Origin: Gammaproteobacteria bacterium DTU037
GTDB lineage: Bacteria > Pseudomonadota > Gammaproteobacteria > Pseudomonadales > Pseudomonadaceae
Reading direction: 5' to 3'
Length of the DNA stretch: 64,000 bases
NCBI GenBank assembly: GCA_001513025.1
Contig: LFRZ01000082.1
Span: 38,145-102,144, forward strand
Positions 10,337 through 19,139 of this stretch are shown piece by piece (the first letter of the stretch is position 1; each line of letters opens with the position of its first letter). The position numbers and the translations under genes were made by a program. The notes under the pieces are model-generated. The model worked only from the letters and a program-made list of their open reading frames with translations. It had not been told where the DNA came from and did no database searches.

Positions 10337-12072
10337 GGTGCAGACTCCTGCTGGCTTTGCTCATACCAAAATTTACGTCTTAACAGTTCGCTGGGGTTGT
10401 CAGGGATTTGCTCCAGCCAGCTTTCTAAGTGTAGTGGTGGCTCAGTCTGTAGGGCGTCAGGCCGCTGTGTTGGTAAAGCGTTCTGCTCTGAGAGCTGAGC
10501 TGAGGGCGCTGGGTTGTTGAGCATCTGCGCTGGGGTTGTTTGCGCTGCGGCTGACGCAGCAGTATTTTGTTGTGTGGATTCAGCCGTTGTCGCTGCTGTT
10601 GCGCTGGATGATGGCAGTGCTGCACTTGAGGACTGGGTGGCGCCAGAGGCTGGCTCGACTTGCGGCGCAGCGCTCTCTTTGTGTTCTGTCTCGGCCTGTT
10701 CGACGAGTTTGAGCTGCTCTTCAATCAGCTCTAGATTATAGTGCGCTGCGAGCATATCCGGTGCTTGACTGAGCGCGAGTTGATAGGCTTGCAGCGATTC
10801 GTTGAGTAAGCCGGCTAAGGCTAAGGCATTGCCACGGTTATAGTGCGCTTCGGGCGTATCAAATTCGGCAAAGAGTTCGGCTGCCGCCTGGTAGTCCTCG
10901 GCTAAATATAAGGCGCTCGCGCGCCATAGTGGATCAGTGAAATATTCTGCTGCGAGCTCAGGTTGTTGCTCTAGAATTTTTGCCCCTTGCTGATCGGGGC
11001 GCAGCCAGAGATGATCAAGCTCAAAGGCAAATGAGGACATTGGCATCAAGCAAATCAGGATCAGCAGCAGACTGCCGCGCCGGGCAAACATCGCGGCGAG
11101 CAAGAGAATCGGTAAAATAAACCAATAGCCTTGATCGTGCTGCGTGGACGTTTGCCCAGCTATACCGGTGCTAAAGCGCCCTAGTGTTGGCTTAAAAATA
11201 TCCAGCGCTGCAAGGTCGCTGTCATCTAAACTGAGTTGTACGTAAGGGCTGTTGGTGTATTTGCCAAGCAGTTGCAAGGAGGTTTGATTGAGTCGGCTGA
11301 TGACAATAGCGCCTGTAACATCGGTGAGAAAGTGACCGTTCTTCGCGTCTGCTAACGGCGCGCCACTGGTGGTGCCCACCCCCATAATATTCAGCTGTAT
11401 CGGCTGCTGCTTAAGTAAGTCTTGGATTTTGCTTTGTTCGTGCACTGAGACGCCCGTGCTGATCAGTAAAATCTGTCCTTGGCCTTGTGCACCTTGTTGC
11501 AATAAATGGATGGCGCGCTCTATGCCTAAATCTGCACGCAGCCCAGGTGACGGCATCAGATCCGGTTGCAGTGCCTGTAGAAGGTTTTGGCTGGTGAGCA
11601 AATCATTGCTCAGCGGTACCAGTGTATGCGCGCTACCTGAGTACACCACTAAGGCAGTAAAGGCAGCATCACGCTTTTCTAGCACTTTAAGTATTTTTTC
11701 TCGCATGTGGTGCAAACGGCTGGGCGGCAAATCGTTGGCTAAGACATCATGGGTCAGTTGGATCACAATCACTAAGGGTGGTAAGCGCTGTGCCTGACTG
11801 GCTGGTTCAGCAGACTTTTCCCAGCTGGGACCCAACAGTGCCACAATTGCGCAGAGCCAAGCGCCGCCTAGTAGCAGGTAACGCGTATGACGTTGATACG
11901 GCGCCCCCTTATTTAATAACGCGGCGTGGAAGGCCTGCGGTAACCAAACGCGCCAATCCTGTTGTGACTGATGTGCGCGATACAGCGCCCAGAGTAATAG
12001 CGCGGCAAGAGGTATGCAGAGCAGCCAATAAGGGCGCGTCCATTCTGGCCAGCTGGTGAGCAGCAATGACAT
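10333..12072 (-). CDS. VWA and TPR membrane protein (BatB/BatC fusion type)
   Basis: The 579-residue protein has two N-terminal membrane segments (about 14-30 and 64-80), a von Willebrand A domain (about 90-270), two more hydrophobic segments (about 316-345), TPR repeats (about 385-445, with AEYFTDPLWRASALYLAEDY and AHYNRGNALALAGLLNES) and a Ser/Ala/Thr/Gln-rich low-complexity stretch (about 450-540). The metal-site motif DxSxS is not conserved: the position reads VIQLTHD, so metal-dependent ligand binding is doubtful. Start and stop overlap both neighbours (TGATG upstream, TTGA downstream). Confidence 0.85.
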   Translation of the reverse strand: MSLLLTSWPEWTRPYWLLCIPLAALLLWALYRAHQSQQDWRVWLPQAFHAALLNKGAPYQRHTRYLLLGGAWLCAIVALLGPSWEKSAEPASQAQRLPPLVIVIQLTHDVLANDLPPSRLHHMREKILKVLEKRDAAFTALVVYSGSAHTLVPLSNDLLTSQNLLQALQPDLMPSPGLRADLGIERAIHLLQQGAQGQGQILLISTGVSVHEQSKIQDLLKQQPIQLNIMGVGTTSGAPLADAKNGHFLTDVTGAIVISRLNQTSLQLLGKYTNSPYVQLSLDDSDLAALDIFKPTLGRFSTGIAGQTSTQHDQGYWFILPILLLAAMFARRGSLLLILICLMPMSSFAFELDHLWLRPDQQGAKILEQQPELAAEYFTDPLWRASALYLAEDYQAAAELFAEFDTPEAHYNRGNALALAGLLNESLQAYQLALSQAPDMLAAHYNLELIEEQLKLVEQAETEHKESAAPQVEPASGATQSSSAALPSSSATAATTAESTQQNTAASAAAQTTPAQMLNNPAPSAQLSEQNALPTQRPDALQTEPPLHLESWLEQIPDNPSELLRRKFWYEQSQQESAP

Positions 12073-13079
12073 CAGTTGGACTCCTGAGCGGGTGATGTAT
12101 GGCGCTGCGCGTTATACGCATGAAGGGCAACCAATAGCATACTTAATAACAGTGCTGCAGCTAAAGGCCAGCTGTACAGTTCTTGAATATGTCGCTTAGG
12201 GATGGCATAGACCGCGCTCGGCTCCAGTTGATTGAGCGTGCGATAAATATCCGTTAAGTCGCTGCTATCGCTGATATAAAAGTACTGGCCTGCGGTGACT
12301 TGGGCGATATCTTTTAACGCTTGCTCGTCCAATTCGAGACTGGCAGTCTCAATCAGCGTTTGCAGCTGATCGGTTTGATTGCTACCAATGCCGATGGTGT
12401 AAATTTTAATCTGATAGCGCGCGGCCAATTGTGCCGCGGCTAAGGGTGACATCACGCCGCTGGTATTGGCACCGTCAGTGACTAAAATAAGCACGCGGTG
12501 ATTGGCTGGGCGCATGCGTAAACGTTTGATGGCTAAGCCGATGGCGTCACCCATTGAGGTGCTATTGCCGGCAATACCCGGTTGCGCTTCTTGAATCCAG
12601 CTGCGCACGCTCTGGTGATCATAGGTTAAGGGGGCTTGCAAGTAAGCTTGGCTGCCAAATAAGATCAAGCCGAGGCGATCACCATGGCGTTGGACAATAA
12701 AGTTATCCAGCCAGTGTTTGACGAACTCCATGCGCGATATGTTTTGCTCCGCGAATCGCATATCGCTATATAACATGGAACTCGACACATCCAAGGCGAT
12801 TAATAAATCACGCCCAGTCGTGGGTTGTTCTGTCAGGCTGCCGTGGATCTGCGGGCGAGCGCTGGCGCAGAGTAAGAGTAGCCAAAGGACGGCATACAGC
12901 GCCGCCTGACTGCGCCAAAGCGGTACCGTGCGGCGATGGGCACGCTGCAAGTCGTCCAGTTCATTATAAAAAGGCGTACTGAGCGCTACATCCTGCTGCT
13001 GCAGGGCAGGGCTGAAGCGACGTATCAGCCACGGTAGCGGTACTAAAATAAACAGCCATGGCCAGGCAAATTCAAACAT
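12072..13079 (-). CDS. VWA-domain membrane protein (BatA type)
   Basis: This 335-residue protein has an N-terminal hydrophobic stretch (FEFAWPWLFILVPLPWLI), a second segment near residues 48-65, a von Willebrand A domain with an intact metal site (LDVSSSM and the TDGANTSG loop) and a C-terminal membrane segment (PLAAALLLSMLLVAL). I chose ATG 13079, giving MFEFAWPW, over the longer frame start at 13121, because BatA proteins begin at this point and the site couples to the upstream stop by an 8-base overlap. It probably pairs with the VWA-TPR partner, whose metal site is degenerate. Confidence 0.85.
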   Translation of the reverse strand: MFEFAWPWLFILVPLPWLIRRFSPALQQQDVALSTPFYNELDDLQRAHRRTVPLWRSQAALYAVLWLLLLCASARPQIHGSLTEQPTTGRDLLIALDVSSSMLYSDMRFAEQNISRMEFVKHWLDNFIVQRHGDRLGLILFGSQAYLQAPLTYDHQSVRSWIQEAQPGIAGNSTSMGDAIGLAIKRLRMRPANHRVLILVTDGANTSGVMSPLAAAQLAARYQIKIYTIGIGSNQTDQLQTLIETASLELDEQALKDIAQVTAGQYFYISDSSDLTDIYRTLNQLEPSAVYAIPKRHIQELYSWPLAAALLLSMLLVALHAYNAQRHTSPAQESN

Positions 13080-13554
13080 GTTTACGAATCCAAGTGTCGA
13101 TGGCCTGTTGCAGCTGCGCAATCGATTTATCGTCTAGGCGGCAGTCTGGTTGATAGGCGCCTTGCACTAAAATCATCCAGCGGGTTAATCCTGCAGCAGG
13201 GCAGCGGCTGTCTAAAAATGCTAACCACTCACGTCCGCTCAAGGTATGGCTGGCATACTCGGGGTAACGCGTAGCGCAGATACGCTTGAGCAGTTGATTC
13301 AGCTGTTGCAGCCAGGGCCCCGCTTGTTCGCCACCTTGTGGTTTGTGCAGAGCGTGTAATTGTTGTAAGGCGCTGTCGCGCAGCGGGTCATGCTTAGATG
13401 CCGGCTCAGGTTGTGTGGTTGCGCGTCTCAGGTATAACCCGCCATAGACCGCTAGACTCACTAAAATAAGGAGTAACCACCAGCCCGGCGCTGGCGGCCA
13501 CCAGCTGATTGGTGGCGGAAAGATAATGGGCTGCAGCTGCTCAGGACTGATCAT
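13072..13554 (-). CDS. DUF4381 membrane protein of the MoxR/VWA operon
   Basis: A 160-residue protein with one N-terminal membrane segment (about 24-42, PGWWLLLILVSLAVYGGLYL) followed by a cytoplasmic helical domain with NQLLKRICATRYP and SGREWLAFLDS, typical of DUF4381. It sits between the DUF58 and VWA genes, overlapping one by 4 bases (ATGA) and the other by 8. Its function is unknown beyond association with these operons. Confidence 0.85.
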   Translation of the reverse strand: MISPEQLQPIIFPPPISWWPPAPGWWLLLILVSLAVYGGLYLRRATTQPEPASKHDPLRDSALQQLHALHKPQGGEQAGPWLQQLNQLLKRICATRYPEYASHTLSGREWLAFLDSRCPAAGLTRWMILVQGAYQPDCRLDDKSIAQLQQAIDTWIRKHV

Positions 13555-14492
13555 GGGCGAGCATTCGCGCTATGCGACTGTTGTAAGCTGATGGCCTGCA
13601 ATTGTTGCAGTACCGGCTGCTGGGTGCTGAGGGGTAACAGTGGAGCACTCAGCTGCTGGGCTAGTTTTTGCCAGGCTAATGTGTAGGCCGCACCTTGCTC
13701 CTGCCAGTGCTGGCGCACTTTGCTGTCGTTGGTATTAATAGAGACACTGTCACCCCCCAGATTGAAGCGTGCTTGGCCGATTTTGGGTAAGCAATGCTCT
13801 AGCGGATCCGATAGAGGTAGTAAAATCAGTTCAGAGTGCTGAGCTAAGCGGCGTAATAGTTGGCTGCTCTCCTCATTTAAGTGGCGCTCGTTACAAATTA
13901 AAATAATCAGACTGCCTGGACGCATCAGACGACGGGCTTGTTGTAATGCCTCGGGTAAGGGGTTGCTTGCCGGGTGCGTCATGGGCTGCTGCAGGCGCTG
14001 ATTGGCATCAGCAATGGTATGTAAAAAATGTAGGACACTGTGTTTGTTACGGTGTGCTGGCGTATGCGTTACATGACTATCGCCGAAGACTAAACCGCCG
14101 ACTCGATCGTTGTGCTGCAAGCTGGCCCAAGCAAATAAGCTGGCTGCTTGAGCGGCCAGTACCGATTTAAAGCAGCCTGTTGTGGCAAAAAATAAATGCA
14201 AGCTTTGCTCAACCAAAATAAAGGTGGGGCGCTCGCGTTCTTCATGAAAGACCTTAGTGTGAACTTCACCGGTACGCGCGGTGACACGCCAGTCAATACT
14301 GCGCGCATCATCCCCAGCTTGGTAAGCTCGCACCTGATCAAAGTCCATGCCGCGACCGCGCAAGCGCGAACGGTGTAAACCGAGTAAGGCGCTGTGCTGT
14401 AGGGGCGAGCTAAATAATTCAATTTTATCCAAGTAGTGGCGCAGATCTAGCAAATCATGCAGCTCAATGTGCGTGCGCCCTCGCATATCCAT
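13551..14492 (-). CDS. DUF58 domain protein
   Basis: DUF58 proteins are von Willebrand-like partners of MoxR ATPases. The 313 residues include the family signature GRGMDFDQVRAYQAGDDARS followed by DWRVTARTG, near residues 45-75, and a VWA-like second half. No membrane segment is evident. It starts within the stop of moxR (TAATG) and ends in an ATGA overlap with DUF4381, so it is the second gene of a tightly coupled operon. Confidence 0.88.
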   Translation of the reverse strand: MDMRGRTHIELHDLLDLRHYLDKIELFSSPLQHSALLGLHRSRLRGRGMDFDQVRAYQAGDDARSIDWRVTARTGEVHTKVFHEERERPTFILVEQSLHLFFATTGCFKSVLAAQAASLFAWASLQHNDRVGGLVFGDSHVTHTPAHRNKHSVLHFLHTIADANQRLQQPMTHPASNPLPEALQQARRLMRPGSLIILICNERHLNEESSQLLRRLAQHSELILLPLSDPLEHCLPKIGQARFNLGGDSVSINTNDSKVRQHWQEQGAAYTLAWQKLAQQLSAPLLPLSTQQPVLQQLQAISLQQSHSANARP

Positions 14493-15451
14493 TAGGCGAC
14501 CGCTACCACATCGAGCAAGTGCTGTAATACCTGGTCTTGATCAATCCCTGCTGCTTCAGCTTCAAAGGATAAAATAATACGGTGGCGTAAGGTATCAAAC
14601 AAAACTGCCTGAATATCTTCGGGACTGACAAAATCACGCCCCGCCAGCCATGCATGGGCACGAGCGCAGCGGTCTATAGCGATAGAGCCGCGTGGACTGG
14701 CACCAAAGCGGATCCATTTAGCCAACTGTGCATCGTATTTCGCTGGGGTACGGGTGGCGATAACCAATTGGATTAAGTATTCCTCCATCGCATCGGCCAT
14801 ATACAAATTCAGGATTTCTTCACGGGCGGCGAAAATAGTCTCTTGGCGTAATTGCTGCAATGGCTTTTTCTCGCCATGCAAGGCAATGCCACGCGCCTGT
14901 TGAAGAATTTTTCGCTCAATCTGTGCATCAGGAAAGCCAATTTTGACATGCATTAAAAAACGATCGAGCTGCGCCTCTGGTAATGGATAGGTGCCTTCTT
15001 GCTCAATCGGGTTTTGTGTTGCCATAACCAAGAATAAATGCGGCAAGGCATAGGTGTTGTTACCGATACTGACCTGATGCTCGGCCATAGCTTCGAGTAG
15101 CGCTGACTGCACTTTAGCCGGCGCACGGTTGATTTCATCGGCTAAGATTAAATTATGAAAAATCGGGCCATGTTGGAACTCAAATAGGGTGCTTTCTGGG
15201 CGATAAATATCGGTACCCGTGATATCTGACGGCAGTAGGTCAGGGGTGAATTGGATACGTTGAAAGCTGGCTTCTAGGCCCTCAGCAAGGTATTTAATTG
15301 CTTTAGTTTTAGCCAGGCCCGGTGCGCCCTCGACCAGCAAGTGCCCATCCGCCAATAAGGCAATCAATAAACGGTCAATCAGCCGTTCTTGGCCGAGGAT
15401 TTGGTTGGTTAAATACTGGCGTAAAGCAAGTAAGGCTTCATGGGGTGACAT
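14492..15451 (-). CDS. MoxR-family AAA+ ATPase
   Basis: The 319-residue ATPase has Walker A GAPGLAKTKA (about residue 40), Walker B LILADEINRAP, sensor motif VMATQNPIEQEGTYPLPEAQ and the C-terminal lid (GASPRGSIAIDR). MoxR ATPases act as chaperones that remodel or insert cofactors into partners, often together with VWA proteins. It is the first gene of the six-gene operon moxR, DUF58, DUF4381, batA-like, VWA-TPR and batD-like, in which every junction overlaps. The client is unknown. Confidence 0.92.
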   Translation of the reverse strand: MSPHEALLALRQYLTNQILGQERLIDRLLIALLADGHLLVEGAPGLAKTKAIKYLAEGLEASFQRIQFTPDLLPSDITGTDIYRPESTLFEFQHGPIFHNLILADEINRAPAKVQSALLEAMAEHQVSIGNNTYALPHLFLVMATQNPIEQEGTYPLPEAQLDRFLMHVKIGFPDAQIERKILQQARGIALHGEKKPLQQLRQETIFAAREEILNLYMADAMEEYLIQLVIATRTPAKYDAQLAKWIRFGASPRGSIAIDRCARAHAWLAGRDFVSPEDIQAVLFDTLRHRIILSFEAEAAGIDQDQVLQHLLDVVAVA

Positions 15452-15534
15452 ACTGTGCCTTTTCTAAGACTGAGATCTATGTTGCAGTGTAATGCATGTG
15501 CTTGGCTTGTGGATATGCGGGGCTAACGATCCCT

Positions 15535-16170
15535 TTAAAAGGGCGCCGGACAGCTAAAGTCTAAGCGCTGTTTAGACTGTGGATGGGTAAAGCTTAGGGC
15601 GCTGGCATGCAGACATAAGCGGGGCGCTGCTTGCAATGCTTGCGGGTGCGCGTAAAGGCCGTCGCCGAGTAAGGGGTGGCCGATGGAGAGCATATGCACT
15701 CTTAATTGATGCGAACGTCCCGTGTAGGGAATCAGTTCTACGCGGCTCTGCTCGGCGGTACGCTGCAGCACTTTCCAAAAGGTGAGAGCGTGCTTGCCTT
15801 GCTCATGATCGACTACATGACGTGGTTTAGTCGGTGGGTCATAGCGCAGAGGTAATTCGATTTTGCCTTCATCTTGGAGCACATCGCCCCAGCATAAGGC
15901 GGTGTAGCATTTATCCACTTCGCGGTCATGAAATTGGCGTGATAGCTCGCGGTGGCTGTCGGCATCTCGAGCAAGAATAATCAAACCGGAGGTTTCCCAG
16001 TCTAAGCGGTGCACGATACGCGCATCAGGATAACCATTGTCTTGCAGACGCGTGACTAAGCAATCTTTATTGTCATCCGCACGTCCAGGTACAGACAACA
16101 ATAAAGTGGGTTTATTGACCACTAAGATGTAGGCGTCTGCATAGATGATTTCAATACTGGACAACGGCAT
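15535..16170 (-). CDS. rluA: RluA-type pseudouridine synthase
   Basis: This enzyme isomerises uridine in 23S rRNA and some tRNAs. The 211-residue protein has the catalytic RIVHRLDWETSGL motif (Asp) and no S4 domain, which fits RluA rather than RluC or RluD. Start ATG 16170 (MPLSSIEIIY) is preferred over the longer frame because AGGG sits about 7 bases upstream. The location next to minE matches the P. aeruginosa order. Confidence 0.9.
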   Translation of the reverse strand: MPLSSIEIIYADAYILVVNKPTLLLSVPGRADDNKDCLVTRLQDNGYPDARIVHRLDWETSGLIILARDADSHRELSRQFHDREVDKCYTALCWGDVLQDEGKIELPLRYDPPTKPRHVVDHEQGKHALTFWKVLQRTAEQSRVELIPYTGRSHQLRVHMLSIGHPLLGDGLYAHPQALQAAPRLCLHASALSFTHPQSKQRLDFSCPAPF

Positions 16171-16192
16171 AAGGTACCCTATAAATAGATTT

Positions 16193-16210
16193 GGCGGCCT
16201 GAGGGCCGCC
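16193..16210. repeat. GC-rich hairpin between minE and rluA
   Basis: GGCGGCC (16193-16199), loop TGAG, GGCCGCC (16204-16210). No T-run follows on either strand, so it may be a processing or stability element rather than an intrinsic terminator. Confidence 0.5.
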
Positions 16211-16238
16211 AACTATTGATTGTGTGGATGATCCAGGC

Positions 16239-16493
16239 TTAACGGTCTGGTAGCGTAATATTTAACTCAAGAATAGAGCAGCTGCCTTGGTTTTCTAAGG
16301 CGACTTGTACCTGTTCGTGGTCAATATTGACGTACTTACGAATCACTTCGACCAGTTCTTTTTGCAGGGCTGGTAGATAGTCAGGTTCGTCACGTTGGCC
16401 ACGTTCGTGGGCAACGATAATTTGCAGTCGCTCTTTGGCAATGGATGCCGTGGGGGCTTTTTTACGGGCTCTAAGAAAATCTAAAATGCTCAC
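16239..16493 (-). CDS. minE: Cell division topological specificity factor MinE
   Basis: MinE drives pole-to-pole oscillation of MinCD by stimulating MinD ATPase. The 84 residues show the N-terminal amphipathic and anti-MinCD region ([26 protein letters not shown]) and the dimerisation domain ending in [11 protein letters not shown]. It overlaps the minD stop by 4 bases (ATGA). Confidence 0.97.
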   Translation of the reverse strand: MSILDFLRARKKAPTASIAKERLQIIVAHERGQRDEPDYLPALQKELVEVIRKYVNIDHEQVQVALENQGSCSILELNITLPDR

Positions 16494-17305
16494 TCTTTAC
16501 CTCCGAACATGCGTTGGAGGAAGCCTTTTTTCTGCACTTCCAGAAAACGGTGCGGCACTTCTTTGCCCAGTAAGCGGTCAACTGCATCACTGTAGGCTTG
16601 GCCGGCATCACTGGCTTCATCAAGAATCACCGGTACACCTTGGTTGGAGGCTTTAAGTACCGCTTGTGACTCAGGAATAACACCAATCATTTGAATGGAT
16701 AAGATTTCTTCAACATCCTGCACACTCAGCATTTCGCCGCGTTCAACGCGCTCAGGGCTGTAGCGCGTCAGGAGTAGGTGTTCGCTAATGGGGTCACGGC
16801 CTTCTTCAGCACGCTTAGATTTGCTGGAGAGTAGGCCGAGCATGCGGTCTGAGTCACGCACTGAAGAAACTTCAGGGTTGGTGACTACAATTGCCGCATC
16901 GGCTAAATACATGGCTAAGTGCGCGCCTTTTTCGATACCAGCAGGTGAGTCGCAAATCACATATTCAAATTGCTCAGCCAGTTCCGTAAGAACTTTTTCC
17001 ACGCCCTCTAGGGTTAAAGCGTCTTTATCACGGGTTTGGCTGGCGGCTAAAATGTAGAGGTTTTCCAAGCGTTTGTCTTTGATCAACGCTTGGTTGAGTG
17101 TGGCCTCGCCATTGATAACATTGACAAAGTCGTACACCACGCGGCGTTCGCAACCCATGATTAAATCAAGGTTACGTAAACCTACATCAAAATCGACAAT
17201 AACAGTCCTGTGGCCGCGTAATGCGAGGCCTGTACCAATTGCTGCGCTGGTGGTGGTTTTACCAACGCCGCCTTTACCTGATGTTACAACGAGAATCTTA
17301 GACAA
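16490..17305 (-). CDS. minD: Septum site-determining ATPase MinD
   Basis: MinD is the membrane-cycling ATPase that recruits MinC and is displaced by MinE. It has the deviant Walker [11 protein letters not shown] near the N-terminus, [11 protein letters not shown], and an amphipathic C-terminal helix ([10 protein letters not shown]). I place the start at TTG 17305, giving 271 residues beginning [10 protein letters not shown], rather than GTG 17314: AAGGTGA lies 5 bases before the TTG, the GTG itself falls inside this site, and family members begin exactly here. Confidence 0.95.
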   Translation of the reverse strand: MSKILVVTSGKGGVGKTTTSAAIGTGLALRGHRTVIVDFDVGLRNLDLIMGCERRVVYDFVNVINGEATLNQALIKDKRLENLYILAASQTRDKDALTLEGVEKVLTELAEQFEYVICDSPAGIEKGAHLAMYLADAAIVVTNPEVSSVRDSDRMLGLLSSKSKRAEEGRDPISEHLLLTRYSPERVERGEMLSVQDVEEILSIQMIGVIPESQAVLKASNQGVPVILDEASDAGQAYSDAVDRLLGKEVPHRFLEVQKKGFLQRMFGGKE

Positions 17306-17381
17306 GCGGATCACCTTATGAATAGAGTAAAGGGTGGTTGATGGATTGATTATAAAGTGTTCATAGACACAAAGGTATAGA

Positions 17382-18104
17382 TCACAGTGCAGAGATCTCT
17401 AACTGTTCTTTATTTAAATAGGTTTGCGAGGCTTTCCCCCATAATGGGTCACGACGCAGTACTTCGGCAACTTTATATTGCCCCGCAATGGACAGCATTT
17501 CAGCGGCCATATACTGACAAAATATCCGAGCTTGAAAATTACCATTAATACCTGCCAGTGCGCGACCACGTAAGGGGCCGTACACATGGATATTGCCGTC
17601 AGCTAATAGTTCGGCGCCGGCACTGACTGCAGTCATAACAATTAAGTCAGTATTTTTAGCATAAATTTGTTGGCCGCTGCGTACCGGTTGGGTAATGATT
17701 CGTGCAGGAGTGAAGCTGGGCTCAGCGACGACTTCGTTGCTCGCCGCGATGGCCAGTGGTCGCTCACGTGCACCATTGGGTGGAATGACAGGCAGGTCTA
17801 AACGTTGTGCCGCAGCTAAGTGCTCAGGATGCTCTGTGCGTAGCGCTAGGGTATGTAAACCGTGCTTACGACACAGGCTTAATAAACGCACCAAGTCCAA
17901 TGGTTGTGTGCTAGCTGTACATTTATCCAAGGCTAAAATAATCGGCGCATCTTGAAAAAACTGTGGTGCTTGCTCAACTTTCTCAGCCAATTGCATATCT
18001 AGGCGGTCAAGCTCATTGGCCGACAACTCTAAAATCGTTAAGGCTAGCATGCTGCCTTTAAGTTGAAAGACAGGGGCTTTCTCAAGAAGATCTACTTGAT
18101 TCAT
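17382..18104 (-). CDS. minC: Septum formation inhibitor MinC
   Basis: MinC inhibits FtsZ polymerisation. The 240-residue protein has an N-terminal FtsZ-interacting domain (about 1-105, [15 protein letters not shown]) and a C-terminal beta-helix dimerisation domain (about 130-230) with [16 protein letters not shown] and [16 protein letters not shown], the MinD-binding surface. It is the first gene of minCDE, followed by minD after a 76-base spacer, and is divergent from lpxL across 105 bases. Confidence 0.96.
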   Translation of the reverse strand: MNQVDLLEKAPVFQLKGSMLALTILELSANELDRLDMQLAEKVEQAPQFFQDAPIILALDKCTASTQPLDLVRLLSLCRKHGLHTLALRTEHPEHLAAAQRLDLPVIPPNGARERPLAIAASNEVVAEPSFTPARIITQPVRSGQQIYAKNTDLIVMTAVSAGAELLADGNIHVYGPLRGRALAGINGNFQARIFCQYMAAEMLSIAGQYKVAEVLRRDPLWGKASQTYLNKEQLEISAL

Positions 18105-18209
18105 CAGTGGCTCTATGAGTTGTAAAGGTTAAAAGTCAGTTATAGCGTTAAGCATGGCAGGCTGCAAACCAAGAAGCCATGTAGAATACGAACTTTTACG
18201 CTGTTTGGT

Positions 18210-19139
18210 ATGTTAAGTATGAAGCATTCTGGATTTGATATCGCCTTTTTGCATCCTCGCTATTGGTTGCTTTGGCTCGGATTGGCCATCTTATGGTTAC
18301 TCACACAGTTACCCTACCGAGTGTTATTGCGCTTAGGTCGTGGCTTAGGCGTAGTGATGCGCTATGCTGCGGCCAGTCGTCGCCATATAGTGACACGTAA
18401 TCTTGAATTATGTTTCCCAGGGTTAAGTAAAACTCAGCGCCAGGATTTAATGCGGGAAAACTTTGCCTCGATGGGCATTGCTTTTTTTGAGATGGCGATG
18501 AGCTGGTGGTGGCCGAAAAAACGCTTAAGTGGTTTAGTACAAGTGCACGGTTTGCATCATCTGCAAGAGGCGCAAGCGCACGGCCAAGGTGTGATTTTAA
18601 TGGCCATTCACTTTACCACTTTGGAGATTGGTGCGGCTTTATTGGGGCAGCGCCACACCATTGATGGCATGTACCGCGCGCATAAAAACCCAGTATTTGA
18701 TTATGTACAACGGCGCGGACGCGAGCGACATAATGCTGATGCACAGGCGATTGAGCGTGAAGATGTGCGCGGGATGCTCAAAGTGCTGCGCCAAGGGCGT
18801 GCGATTTGGTATGCGCCAGACCAAGACTATGGTGCAAAGCAGAGTATTTTTGTACCCCTTTTCGGCGTGCCTGCTGCTACAGTGACGGCTACCAGTAAGT
18901 TTGCAAAACTGGGGCGCGCCCAGGTGATACCAATGAAGCAAACACGTCTACCCAAAGGGCAAGGCTATTTGATACAGGTGGAAGCGCCACTGCAAGATTT
19001 CCCTAGCAACTCAGATGAACAGGATTGTGTGCGGATCAATCAATGGGTTGAGCGGGCTATTTTAACGCAGCCAGAGCAGTATCTATGGGCGCATCGACGT
19101 TTTAAAACTCGACCTGAAGGCGAGGCAAAGCTGTATTGA
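18210..19139 (+). CDS. Lipid A biosynthesis lauroyl acyltransferase (LpxL/HtrB family)
   Basis: This inner-membrane acyltransferase adds a secondary acyl chain to lipid A. The 309-residue protein has the N-terminal membrane helix (YWLLWLGLAILWLLTQ) and the catalytic H-X4-E motif at His134 (AIHFTTLE), then the acceptor motif region PDQDYGAKQSIFVPLFG. ATG 18210 is used; ATG 18219 is equally possible and neither has a strong ribosome site. Position next to minC matches one of the two htrB-like genes of P. aeruginosa. The stop overlaps the next start. Confidence 0.92.
   Translation: MLSMKHSGFDIAFLHPRYWLLWLGLAILWLLTQLPYRVLLRLGRGLGVVMRYAAASRRHIVTRNLELCFPGLSKTQRQDLMRENFASMGIAFFEMAMSWWWPKKRLSGLVQVHGLHHLQEAQAHGQGVILMAIHFTTLEIGAALLGQRHTIDGMYRAHKNPVFDYVQRRGRERHNADAQAIEREDVRGMLKVLRQGRAIWYAPDQDYGAKQSIFVPLFGVPAATVTATSKFAKLGRAQVIPMKQTRLPKGQGYLIQVEAPLQDFPSNSDEQDCVRINQWVERAILTQPEQYLWAHRRFKTRPEGEAKLY

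Noticed and set aside
10425-10724. 99-codon frame rich in Gln, Arg and Ser
   Set aside because: Out-of-frame reading of the low-complexity Ala/Ser/Thr/Gln tail of the VWA-TPR protein.
11369-11797. 142-codon plus-strand frame inside the VWA-TPR gene
   Set aside because: Antisense shadow rich in Cys and Ser, no start context, inside a gene with clear domains on the other strand.
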